Below are positions 49,803-60,679 of a stretch of DNA of 64,000 bases, piece after piece (within the stretch, counting starts at the first letter, position 1; the number at the start of each line of letters is the position of its first letter). The stretch comes from Moringa oleifera (lineage: Eukaryota > Streptophyta > Magnoliopsida > Brassicales > Moringaceae), in NCBI GenBank assembly GCA_021397835.1, contig JAJFZO010000028.1, positions 3,581,501-3,645,500 of the forward strand, written 5' to 3'. Position numbers and translations under genes: made by a program. A model generated the notes under the pieces. It had not been told where the DNA came from and did not search any database. It saw nothing but the letters and a program-made list of their open reading frames with translations.

Positions 49803-49810
49803 CCACGTGG
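49803..49810. promoter_or_regulatory. G-box CCACGTGG upstream of FAD2
   Basis: A perfect palindromic G-box (CACGTG core at 49,804-49,809) lies about 160 bases upstream of the TATA box. bZIP and bHLH factors bind such sites in light, abscisic-acid and seed-expressed promoters. Its use here is inference. Confidence 0.55.
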
Positions 49811-51173
49811 CGTGATCTCAGTGGGCATTGCTATCCGCTTCTCGTGACCACAATGGATGCTTAGCCTCAGGCTGATAACCGAACGCAGATTCCAACTGAG
49901 CCGTCTGTTCCCGTCGTTTGCTACCTCTTTGGACGGGAGAGATCGCGCTTGGCCTCTCGAAAATATCTTTAGCGGATCACACGAATGAGAAATTCGCTTG
50001 TATTTTTACCAAAATACCCCTGAAAAGCTTTCTGTAAGTGGATTGGTGCTGTCAGTACTTTTTGGAGTCACAGGCTTCACGACGAGTCAAGCATCTACCA
50101 ACCAAAAAAATTAAAAATAAGATAAATATTAAAAAGAAGTTACAAAAGTTGCAAGTGGCCTGATGAGATTACTCACTGATCAACCACAAAAGGTTTCTCT
50201 TTGGGTTCCTACGTTTACATTTAAATCAAAACATGAGCCTGATCAAGCCAAAAAGTTTGGTATTGGAGGATACAGTTCTTTAATAATCTTTCCATGATAA
50301 GGACAAAAGTTACAGTAATCTAAACAATATCTTAATCATTCATTTTAATATTTTATTAAAATAATATTATTATTTAAAATGTTAATATTATTTTTATTTT
50401 TATAATTTCAAAAACAATTAATTTTTAATTTTTAATATTAGATTCTTTTTAATTAAAATTAAATTATAATTTTATCATCTGTGAACTAATTTGATTTTAT
50501 TCACTCAACATACAGATTCAGTTGATCTATATTTTCTTCTCACATGTTTGATAAAAATATGACTAGACTATCAAAACACAATATTTTCTTGTTTTTTGGT
50601 CTCTATTACAAGGTATGGTTGACTACAATTGGATTTAAATTGATAAATTAAATCATAATTTTTATAATTTAAATTGGATTGAAATTATTTATAAGAGTTT
50701 TGATTTTAAATAATGATCAAAATTATTTTAAATATAATTTAATTATAATTCATGAAAAATTTAAACTAAAACCAATATTTTTATTTAATTTTTAACTAAA
50801 TTAATTAAAAATATATAAAATAATTTAATTTTAAAAAATATATATTAACAAAAGCAAATTGACCACTTGATCATTTCATTTTTATTAAAACATCTCTTAT
50901 TAAAATACAAGAGTGAGGTGAATTTATTTTGAGCTGATTTTAAGCTTAACTTAAATTTGAATCGAAGATGAACTGAATATTAATCTGAATTACTTATCAA
51001 TCAAAACCTCAATCACTTTTAAACCGAACCTTAGTTAAAATTGAAATTTAACGATTAAGTTTTGATTCATCTTAATATTGAACCTTAAATCTAAGATTCA
51101 AAATTGAATCCGAATTACAACTACCTTTAGCACAAGAGTACATAACACTATAAGCACTTTTAAACAATCCCAA

Positions 51174-51205
<32 letters not shown>

Positions 51206-51580
51206 TAATAATAATAAAACCTCAAAAAAATATATGACATATGATTTATAAATCAAAATTTGTATGTAATATTTTAGTTTTTATTTAGTTACTTATAAAA
51301 TATTTTTTAAGCTAATGTAATAATAAAATTTACTATTTTAGACGATAAAATTTATAACGATTTTAAGACACACTTGCAATGTTTTATAAATAAATGTTGA
51401 CTCATTTATTATCTCAATTTCATTACCACCATCAATTGTTTTGCATACCCAAAAACATTAGTATGTCCATATGGAATTTTATAAAGTAGGATGAGCATCC
51501 ACATGGATAGTTATCATTTTTGCAAATTGCCTTGAGCAATAATTTCTGTAACTACCATACACAGTTGTTCTTTTTTTTAA
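49811..51580. other. FAD2 upstream region grading into AT-rich DNA
   Basis: The first 200 bases are of mixed composition and probably belong to the promoter. Beyond 50,100 the DNA is very AT-rich with no gene. A trinucleotide run (mostly AAT) occupies about 51,174-51,218. The stretch 50,930-51,130 has redundant words (AACTTAAATTTGAATCGAAG) like those at hAT ends, but no transposase is near. Confidence 0.5.
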
Positions 51581-51589
51581 AAAAGGCAA

Positions 51590-52200
51590 AGCAAATCTTC
51601 ATTACGAATTTGAATGATGCAACAGCAAGCAAGCAGTTAAACAAAGATGTGCCAAGTACTTTTAACATCATGACCATACATAGCAAATAACATGGGCAAT
51701 CCCTACAAGCTCCCCGCAACAACATCTTTATTACCTTGGGAGGGATTTTTAAATTCCAAAATTTGCCCTAACTTCTCGGAACCTTTAACCCATAACCCAT
51801 CGTTAGAAGAAACAATCTCCCTCTACATTGCAACCCCACAGGCTGACCTCACCGCATATCATCCATTCTTGCTAAACTACCAAATCTTTCTATCCTCAAT
51901 CTCAGCGACACCTATTTCATGAACAAATCTTTCTATCCTCAATAAGTTTTCTTAGTATAGCAAGATTGAAGTCATGTAGATCTGGAAACCCTAAGCCACC
52001 GATTTTCTTTTTTACACGCACCCTTGCCCACCCTATCCAATTAATGCCACCAGCATCGAACTGCTTCAAAAAGGACTCAATCATCCTTTGTATCTTATCA
52101 ACCAATGATAGACTAGTGTGTCACATCGATTTGACTAAGTTTTCATGCTCCGCATTGATAAGCGGTCTTCTCCACGGTGTTGAATTCGCCAAGCGACTCT
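51590..52200 (-). pseudogene. LINE (non-LTR retrotransposon) reverse-transcriptase C-terminal fragment
   Basis: On the minus strand 52,105-51,917 reads DKIQRMIESFLKQF, then GINWIGWARVRVKKKIGGLG and FPDLHDFNLAILRKL, the region at the end of plant LINE RT (family pattern: W..W..VC.PK..GGLG.R.L..FN.ALL.KW). After a frame change 51,900-51,590 reads YAVRSACGVAM, then SSNDGLWVKG, MYGHDVKSTWHIFV and LLACC. This fits the RNA-directed polymerase zinc-binding (zf-RVT) region, with its C..C....E...H pattern degraded. Stops are present. No 5' part of the element is seen. Confidence 0.8.
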
Positions 52201-54830
52201 AATCCTTAAAAAATATTAAAAATTTATTTCTTGCTTTGACCAATTATTAACCCCAAACAATTAACAAATAAGGTTTATCACGTTTGGGTGTTAATCCATT
52301 TGCCACGTACGCCGATAACATCCCCCATGGCGAAGATTGAAAATTTGGCCTTCGCATTTGCCACGACAATTAAGAAGTCGAGGTAATATTTTCAAGCCAA
52401 CTTGATAGGGGTCATGACAGATTATCCCTGACGGCAAGATAACTAAGTTTATTGGAGGATGATTAAAGCCTCCGATGACAGTGCTGATAAAATCAGAAGT
52501 ATGACTTGATGAGATGACAAGACACCACCTTAGACTAAGGATAGGGTTAGGCATACAAAGATGAACGCTCAAGCAAGGAGCAATATAGGGTGATTAGCTC
52601 AGCAAGTACGTTTATAAAAACAAAATAAAAGAAAGAGAACGAGAGGGGAATTAGAGAATTGAAGTTATTATGATAGTATGTGAGAGCGATGGATAGGAAG
52701 ATTCTTGGTCATGTTCTTTTTTCAGAAAGCAGCAATTTTGCTATCTGTAAAATTGTCGCATTATTATTGGTGGCGGTCAACACTAAAAATGTGTGGTTGC
52801 TCAATGAGGTAGGACAAGCTTTTCGCCCTTAAGCGGTGCTTGGACGAGTTCTCTTGCTCCTCCTTTGATGTCTTGTCCAAAAAGCAAGGCTCAAGCAGTA
52901 ACCAAAAATAAAGATGATATGAAAAATGTGATGACATCAAAATGGTATGAAATTACTATTTATGTAATTAAATAATTAATCTTATTTTTTAAAAAATAAA
53001 ATAAAATAATGAAAATTATTAATTCATGAATAGTAAGTGATTTTTTTTTCAAAAATTGACTATTATGCATGTATATATAATCATATGAAATAAATATTTT
53101 TTATGTTTATTATAAATTTTAAAAATTAAAATTAAAATACTTTTCTTGACTTTTCTTAAACTATTAAGCAAAGTTAGGTATAATAATCAAAAGAGTTACA
53201 AAAAGTCAAAGGTAACCATAAGGAAAAAATCACTTACGAATGTAAAGCCGTGATTTATTTTTCATCATTATTATAAATAAAAATTATTAAAATCATCATT
53301 TAAAATTATTTTTTCTTATAAAAAATTTATTTTATTTTAATGTAATTTACTCTTTCTTTTGTTAGGAATGCATTTCTTTTTATAAGCTTATACTCAAGAG
53401 GATGCATTTCTTTCTATACAGCTTACACTCAAGAGTATCAATCGATGGGATAATCTCGAGAAAATGAAAGTAGTAATCCTTGTTTATCACAAAACTATAT
53501 ATCTAACATGTAGTGAGAAATGAAATCATCTAATAAGGTATGAATACACGAAACAAGATAGAAAAATATGTTAATTGTCTTATTAGGCATATTATTATTA
53601 ACAACAATAAACAATCCGAGCAAAATTTGATCAGTATTAAAGGTGGGACCCAAATATGATTCTTATAAAAGAAACTGAGCCATGTGGAGTGCAAATCATT
53701 AAAAAAAAAATTACATTGGCAATATCTAATCCATTTTTCTTTTCAAAATAAACGGAAACCTGAAAAAACCAAATGGATAATGTGAACTTAAAACAAAAGC
53801 AAAAACCAATTTTTTTTTTCCCAAAAAAGAAGTAACATATTTTACAAAAGTGAGTTTTTACAATCAAGTAAGAACCCTAAAAACATAACAATCCAAAACG
53901 GTATAAAAATTTGTGTCCATAGTTTTTAGAAAAGAGATGAAGGCTTGTTTAAGTTCACAACTCTAATTAACTGCAAAATATGCAAATAATTCAACGAAAA
54001 ATTGGAGTTTGAATTGCGTGAGAGTAAGAAACCATAGGTTGAGTGTTTCCTTAATTTAAGAGCTACAGTCCTTTTATAAATACAATAAAATATATATTAA
54101 GGACCATTTTGTTTAAAATCATTTCAAAAAAGAAAGAAAGAAAAGACTTGTGTTGTTAAGTTCAGTTATTTTTATAATTACAAAGATTTATAAAAAAAGG
54201 CTTTAAATTTTTCTCATTTTATTGAAAAGTTGATTTTTACTAATTTATTTATTTGTAACTTCTTTGAATAGTATGCTGGCAAAAATGCCATTCTCCTATA
54301 TGAAAAAACATAAAAGCTATTTCTCTTTCCTCTCAATATGTAAATCCCACTCTTCTATTTTATCTTATCTTATTTTTTTTTTCCTCTTTCCATTGTTTTT
54401 CGCGAGATCTTTTAATCTTTGAAGAAGTTTTCAATTTTTTTATTCTTCTTGCTGATTCAAGATACATATGTTCTTTCATCAAGACTTAAACGAGAATAAA
54501 TGAATGAAATAACAACTTTTTTATTCATCTTTCTATCTTTTTTGTTTCTTTCTTCTTTGTGGAACCTCTTAGTTCATGTAAAATTTTAAATATTTGTGTA
54601 CTCTTTTTTGTCGTAGGCTCTATGTAAATTTTATTACATAAGCTTCATATAATCTTGATAGTATAAGCTTCATATAACCAAACTAAGTTTTCTGTAACCT
54701 TTTTTGTAAGTTTCATGTAACTTTATCTGTAAGTTCTGTGTAACTTTGTATTCTTTCGTGTAAAGTCGTTGGTTAGTGTAAAGATATTACTATCAAATAA
54801 AGATCGACACACAAGCCTAATATGGGTTAG
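52201..54830. other. AT-rich intergenic DNA, no gene recognised
   Basis: A less AT-rich patch at 52,260-52,620 has a 93-codon open minus frame (52,572-52,291) with no recognisable motif. A small imperfect tandem pair of about 35 bases (GATGCATTTCTTTCTATACAG type) lies at about 53,366-53,434. The remainder is low complexity, with repeated short words such as AAGCTTCATATAA and TCTGTGTAAC at 54,630-54,750. Confidence 0.45.
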
Positions 54831-54833
54831 CAG

Positions 54834-55000
54834 TATGAAGATATAGTTTTATGTGATGTGGTTCTATATAAAGATACAATTTTGTGTAAAGATATGATTT
54901 AATGTAAAGATACAATTTTGTATGAAGATATAATTTCGGTAAAGTTATTAGTTTGTGTAAATATGATGTTGGGTCAATACACAAGCTTGATATCAGCATA
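54834..55000 (+). repeat. Direct repeat, copy 1 (167 bp)
   Basis: From TATGAAGATATAGTTTTATG to CAAGCTTGATATCAGCATA. It matches 55,392-55,559 along its length with scattered differences, spaced 558 bases apart. Internally it is built of short AAAGATACAATTTTGTGT-like words. Confidence 0.9.
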
Positions 55001-55004
55001 AGAA

Positions 55005-55330
55005 AAATACATTGTTTGTGATAGGAATGCTTATCATAAAAGGCCTTTTATGACAATCAACAAAATGTCATTATAAGTGATGATATAAAAACTTCATGAC
55101 GATTAGTGAAGGTTGTCATAAATTCTTGACAGTTTTCGACTGTCACAAATTTATAATGGTCTATCTTAACTGTCATAAAGTTTTTTATGATGATCTATAA
55201 GAGATCATCATAAAAGTTTCATGATGATAGCCCATGATCATCATAAAAATCTAGTAAAATTTTCTGACGATCTAGCTTGATCGTCATAAAAAATCTTAAC
55301 ATCTTTATGACAATCTTTGTGATAATCATA
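55005..55330. repeat. Palindromic subterminal-type repeats, CACTA-like
   Basis: At least two perfect palindromes: TTTTATGATGATCT (55,183-55,196) pairs with AGATCATCATAAAA (55,202-55,215) over a 5-base loop, and TGACGATC (55,265-55,272) pairs with GATCGTCA (55,279-55,286). Looser copies such as GACAGTTTTCGACTGTC (about 55,128-55,144) surround them. Dense palindromes of this type with ATGAC/GTCAT words characterise subterminal regions of plant CACTA transposons, and a CACTA transposase relic lies 0.6 kb away. Confidence 0.65.
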
Positions 55331-55391
55331 ATTATGTTATTATTATTTTTTAATAAGTAATTAAAAAATTTTATGTGATGTGGGTCGACAC

Positions 55392-55559
55392 TATGAAAAT
55401 ATAGTTTTATGTGATGTGGTTCTATATAAAGATACAATTTCGTGTAAAGATATAGCTTTATGTAAAGATACAGTTTTGTATGAAGATATAATTATGTGTA
55501 AAGTTATTAGTTCTTGTAAATATACTGTTGGGTCGATACATAAGCTTGATATCACCATA
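55392..55559 (+). repeat. Direct repeat, copy 2 (168 bp)
   Basis: Second copy of the repeat at 54,834-55,000, ending CATAAGCTTGATATCACCATA. Together the copies bracket the palindromic block. Confidence 0.9.
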
Positions 55560-55949
55560 TTTGACAACTTCAGGTCGAGGTTCATGTGCTACCCATTTCA
55601 TCAAAAAGGAAGGTGGATTTTATGTTTGTATTTCAAATGCAACCTATGGACAAAAGTTTGATCAAATAGATTTCAATATGAAATAAATAGAAAACATATG
55701 GTCATGTTAAAGAAACAAATAAGTACCTTTTCTCGAAGCCAACAAATAACTTCAAATGCATCATTATTTATATATATATATATATATTTAAAAAAAAGGT
55801 GAAAACTATTTTTCAAATAAGTAAAAGGTTGCCACCAAATCTTATAGTAATTTACCTAATTTTGAAACATCAATAACCTGACTACACAAAATATTAAAGA
55901 AGAAGCAAAATCTCATGATTGCGTATCTTACATGTTTGTAAGACGGAGC

Positions 55950-57726
55950 AAATAACCAATGGTAAAAGTTTTTGCATAAGAGCATGACAATCGTGAGACT
56001 TAATACTTTGAATTTTCAAATTTGTCACTAAAACAAGATTTCTGAAATTTGAAGAATACCCATCTAGAACTTTTTATGTTTGATAATATCTTACAAAACA
56101 TCATTTTTAGATTATAACAAGCTACTGGTAAATAAGTATGATTATTTATAACCTTAGGAGCTAACTCTTTTTTAAAACCAATTTCTATAAGATCCAATTG
56201 AGTGTTGATCCCATCTTTAAATTTTTCAAGAATATTAAGTAAATTTTTGTAGATGTTTTCGCAAATATTTTTTTAATATGCATTTTATCCAACATGTATT
56301 GAACATGTAAATGTTTCTAATATTCAAGGTCAAGAAAGCACAATTTCTTTTTAAAGCATGTTTAAATATTGTCATTCAATCCTTTGCCCCATGTCATTTT
56401 TCTCTTACCACTAGTTTTTTTTTTTCCTTATACATTAGTAAAGAAACTTATTTTTTATAATATTTCCTCTCCATTTAGTGTACAAGGAGGTGAAATGGTT
56501 TTATGTTCTCCATTGAATGCTTTCTTTTGCTTTCTAAATGGGTGATTTTTTGAAAGTAACCATCTATGACTCATATATATATTCTTCTTATCATGTTGTA
56601 ATCTGTAAGTGTACATGCTCTCATTACATATAAGACAAGTGTAATATCCCTTAACTGAATAACCAAAAAAAATTTCATCAGCAAAAAAATCATTAATCAT
56701 CCATAACAAAACAGCTCGCAATGTAAACAACTATTTTTGGTGAGAATCATAAACTCTATACTGACTTTCCATATAAGTTTCAAATCATCATTAACGGAGC
56801 AAGATATACATCAATATCATTACTTGGTTGGCAAGATCCTAATATAAGTAAGGATAGCATCATGAATTTTCATTTCAAACATAATCACGATGGTATATTA
56901 TATGTTACCATTACCACTGGCCAACAACTATATGCACTGCTAAGAGAACTATATGGATTTATTCTATTGACAAAAATAATCAATCAAAGATTTTGTATTT
57001 TGATGCAACACCTGACCATTTAAAGTCCACTAACTTCCAAGCAAGTGAATCGACAGGATGTCTTAATTTTTCACCTACTTCCCTTTTGTTAGCATGCCAA
57101 GTGAAATCTTATGCAATCTATGATCATTAAAATATTTGTTTGAACCATGGAATAGGAGGAAAGTATCACAATACTTTAGCAGAATCTCTTTCATTTGCTT
57201 TTTTGCCTTACTATTTTCTTTTCATCTCGATAGTCCACAAGTAGGACCGATGATAAATCTTTAGACGCCTTTTCATAAAGTATACAATCATTTGAGCAAG
57301 TATGTATTTTCTCGTAATCTAACCCAATGTAGTCTTTTTTTTTTTTTTTTGCTTCATACATCGATGAAGAGATTTCCTTCCCAATAGAAACATATTAGAT
57401 AAACAACTTAACAAATCAGAAAAGCTCTTGTCTGACCACCTACATTTTTCTTTTATATTATATAATCTCATTAATAGAGACAACTTAGTATATTTTATAT
57501 TACCAAAATACAAAATCTTTTCTACATCTTCTAGTAAGTTCTGAAATAATATGGGATCATCTTGACAATATTCAAATGCAACATTAACCAGGTTTATTAT
57601 ATTGCCAATATGATCATACTTATAAGCTTCATCATATACTAGTTTCTTACTTAGTTCAAGATTTAGTTGAACACTCTTCTTCATGCCAAATCTATCTTTG
57701 ATACCTCTTATCAATCCCGTGACCAA
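55950..57726 (-). pseudogene. CACTA transposase (TNP2 family), broken
   Basis: Three regions in order on the minus strand. First, 57,726-57,319 is a continuous 135-codon frame with CQDDPILFQNLLEDVEKILY, FGNIKYTKLSLLMRLYNIK and WSDKSFSDLLSCL, matching the N-terminal part of plant TNP2 proteins (family pattern: L...KFTKLS...RL...K..NGWSDKSF). Second, 56,730-56,455 reads FTLRAVLLWMINDFFADE, then GYSVKGYYTCLICNES and SHRWLLSKNHPFR, the central TNP2 signature. Third, 56,197-56,000 reads LIEIGFKKELAP and NHTYLPVACYNL. Sequence between regions is missing or frame-shifted, including most of the catalytic middle. Confidence 0.85.
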
Positions 57727-57730
57727 ACAA

Positions 57731-59450
57731 ATGATACTTTACTTCTTCAATACTTAACAATGTCAAATTAACATATTATTGATAAGGACATCTAATGAGT
57801 TAGGATCTTCATAATAACAAAAGTAAGAAACTAATCCACACCATTGAAAAACTCCTTAAACAATCTATTCAAGTGCATATAAGATTTATCTATTTTTTAT
57901 CCTATGATGACAAACAAAAAAAAGTCCATTAATCCATGATTACTCTTCCTTTAAACAAAAGGAACAGATTTCACATAGTCGTAGTTAATAAGCTTTTATT
58001 TTAAAATGATTTTCAATTGATGTGTTGACTTTAAGCCCACTAATCCTACAATTAATAAGAGGTGTCAATTAATAAGCTCTTTTTCTACTAATCTAATCTA
58101 CTAATTTACTCATTATTATATGGAAGAATCAATATCTTTTGCTTTCAAATATAAAAGATTTATAACCCATCAATCCAAAAACCACATTAATTATGTAAGA
58201 ACTAGGGGAGGGAAGTTAGAGTTAACTTAAGGAGAATTGACGCTATTCTTTAATCTCGATGGATCTGCGGACATTTTAAGAAAAAGGGCAAAGAGAGGGA
58301 CAGTTATTTTTAGGAGAGAGAAAGAATCTATTTATCTTGTGGTGATGAAAGAAAACTTGAAAAGGAATATGTCAATTGAAAAAAAAAACAAAAATAATCT
58401 TATGCTCACTAGCATCACTATTTTCCAATCATGTGAATTACAATAGAGAGATTCTAGTAAATTAATTATGTTGATATCATCCATTCAAAAAATGAAATTA
58501 AATTATTATAATACTCTTGTTCTAATATAATACTGAATTAAGTACTCATAAATGAATGATAATAAAGTATGCAACACATAAGTGGAATTCGTATTATGCC
58601 CTCTGGTGTAAGGTAATCCAACCTTGCCTGTCTCCTCCATTACAGCATGGCCTTACCACTCATGTGAATTTATACAATGAGGTTTTCCTTGCTTATCATT
58701 TATAACCAGCACCATTGTTTATTAAGTTCTATTTTTATTTTTACTTCCTATTTCTTATTATTCATTATACGTACCTACCTATCTTGTCTTATTCTTTGCA
58801 TAGGAAACCAACCTTATTGGTTGCATTTTAATGGAATAAACAATGCAATAATGTCTGGAACATTTTTAGTTCTTAATGACTTGTCTTGTTGATCTTTTAT
58901 TATCATATGTCCTTGGCACAAGAGTAGAGGAAGAATAAGGGCCAAAATATCTTTAATCAAATATTATAATGCTTTGAAAGATCAATATACTCCTATTTTT
59001 GAACACCTCTTAGCTCTTCTATTCATAATGAAAAATAGTCTAACAATTTGAAAATGGTTTTTCATAATCATGTTCTTCATAAAATCATCACTAATACAAA
59101 TAAACAAAATAATATCTTTTAATTTTGAATAAAATTCAAAAGATTGCTCGGGTTAGATAAGCTTTTCATGCCTTTCTTATTATCATATTTTCTATTGGAA
59201 ACCAACTTATCTTTTGGATTTTGGATATCTTTGATGTTAATTCAATGGAATATACATTGAGTTGACCTTTATTGATGGTTCCACTACATTGTTTTCTAAA
59301 TTCTAGAATTTTTGTTAACAAATTTTAAATTTTGTTATGATAATAACTTTAAATTTTTTCATGTTTTTTAAAAATTTTAATTTAAAATTCATAACAAAAT
59401 TTATAATTTAAATATTTCTATATTTTTGACTTTATAAATGAACAGTTTAA
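57731..59450. other. AT-rich DNA between two CACTA elements
   Basis: No gene or RNA recognised. Short open frames at 58,237-58,446 and 58,677-58,892 show no motif or neighbour support. Confidence 0.45.
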
Positions 59451-59468
59451 CACTACAACAAAATAGCC
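59451..59468 (+). repeat. CACTA terminal inverted repeat (one end)
   Basis: CACTACAACAAAATAGCC. The bases before it (AGTTTAA) would include the 3-bp target duplication, but the partner end is not in the window, so repeat length and duplication cannot be verified. Confidence 0.75.
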
Positions 59469-59487
59469 TTTTATTCACAGGCTTTTA

Positions 59488-59995
59488 ATGGCTTTTGTTC
59501 ACAGTTGTAAAACTGTGGACTATGTTGATGTGAACAAAAGTCAGTGAAAATAGTTCACAGTTATAGAACTGTGAATAAAGACTGCACAGTTCACAGTTCA
59601 TTAACGTTTTGTTCACAGTTATAGAACTGTGAATAAAGACTACTTTAGTTCACAGTTCATTAACGTTTTGTTCACAGTTATAGAACTGTGAATAAAGACT
59701 GCATTAGTTCACAGTTCATTAACGTTTTGTTCACAGTTATAGAACTGTGAATAAAGACTGCTTTAGTTCACAGTTCATTAAAGTTTTGTTCACAGTTATA
59801 GAACTGTGAATAAAGATTGCATTAGTTCACAGTTCATTAACGTTTTGTTCACAGTTATAGAACTGTGAATAAAGAGTACATTAGTTCACAGTTCATTAAC
59901 GTTTTGTTCACAGTTGTATAACTGTGAATAAAGACTACATTAGTTCATAGTTCATTAAAGTTTTGTTCACAGTTGTAGAACTGTGAATAAAACTA
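59488..59995. repeat. Subterminal array, 59-bp period, hairpin in every unit
   Basis: GTTATAGAACTGTG (or the GTTGTA form) starts at 59,560, 59,618, 59,677, 59,736, 59,795, 59,854, 59,913 and 59,972: one spacing of 58 and six of 59. In most units TTCACAGTT and AACTGTGAA form a perfect 9-base inverted repeat around a 4-base loop (ATAG or GTAG). A related copy at about 59,499-59,520 (TTCACAGTTGTAAAACTGTG) gives nine in all. Each unit also has a second TTCACAGTTCATTAACG phrase in direct orientation. CACTA subterminal repeats are transposase-binding arrays in En/Spm. Confidence 0.95.
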
Positions 59996-60679
59996 TTAGT
60001 TTTCATTTATTAATTTTTTAAAAAAACAAAAACCAAATTGATAAATAATTAGAAATTTAAATTACTATTTAATTTATTTTTGTTTTTAACGTATAATAAT
60101 TTAAAATTACATCATTATTTAATTTTCAATAATCTTAATTTTGTAATTATAATTCATATTTTTAATTATTATTTGATTACTTTTTTTCAAAATCAAAATT
60201 TTTTGCTTAGGATTTCACATTTTTCTATTTACTTAAAAATAAAATTTAAAAATATAAAAAATATTGCGTATAATTAAAAAGTAAACCATCACAAATGATT
60301 TTAATGGTACTACCACACTTCAATAAAATATAACACACCACCACCACTTTTCAAACAAAAAAGCACTTCAATAATATTCACACACTTTATTGCAATCTTA
60401 CACCACCACCATACCTCAATACAATTTGACACCACCATTACTTCAATGTAGCGTACATTCATGATCATTTCTTTTATCATAATACACTTCAATATAACAT
60501 ATATTGATTATCATTTCGAAACTATAATGAATCATAATTCTCATCTATGTGACCTTCCAACTATGTATGAAACACATAGAGAAAAATTAATTTACAAATT
60601 AAAAGTTAAAAAGTAAATACTTTCAATTCCTAACTACTATATAATGCATTCCAAAATTTAAAATATAAGTCCTACACTT
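59996..60679. other. Noncoding stretch between array and transposon gene
   Basis: AT-rich, with CACCACCAC words at 60,335-60,440. Probably holds the 3'UTR and poly(A) region of the minus-strand gene. No other gene seen. Confidence 0.5.

Larger units (their letters stand above)
55005..57800 (-). mobile_element. Decayed CACTA (En/Spm) transposon with TNP2-type transposase
   Basis: The palindromic block near 55.0-55.3 kb lies downstream of a TNP2 transposase relic on the minus strand, as expected at one end of a CACTA element. No clear CACTA terminus could be fixed at either end, so both limits are uncertain. The direct repeat at 55,392-55,559 intrudes between block and gene, which suggests rearrangement or nesting. 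Confidence 0.6.

Noticed and set aside
52291..52572. 93-codon minus-strand frame
   Set aside because: No recognisable domain, no neighbour support; could be chance in a patch of higher GC.
59488..59995. Regular palindromic repeats as a possible CRISPR array
   Set aside because: Plant nuclear context, spacers nearly identical to each other, no cas genes, and a CACTA terminus directly adjacent.
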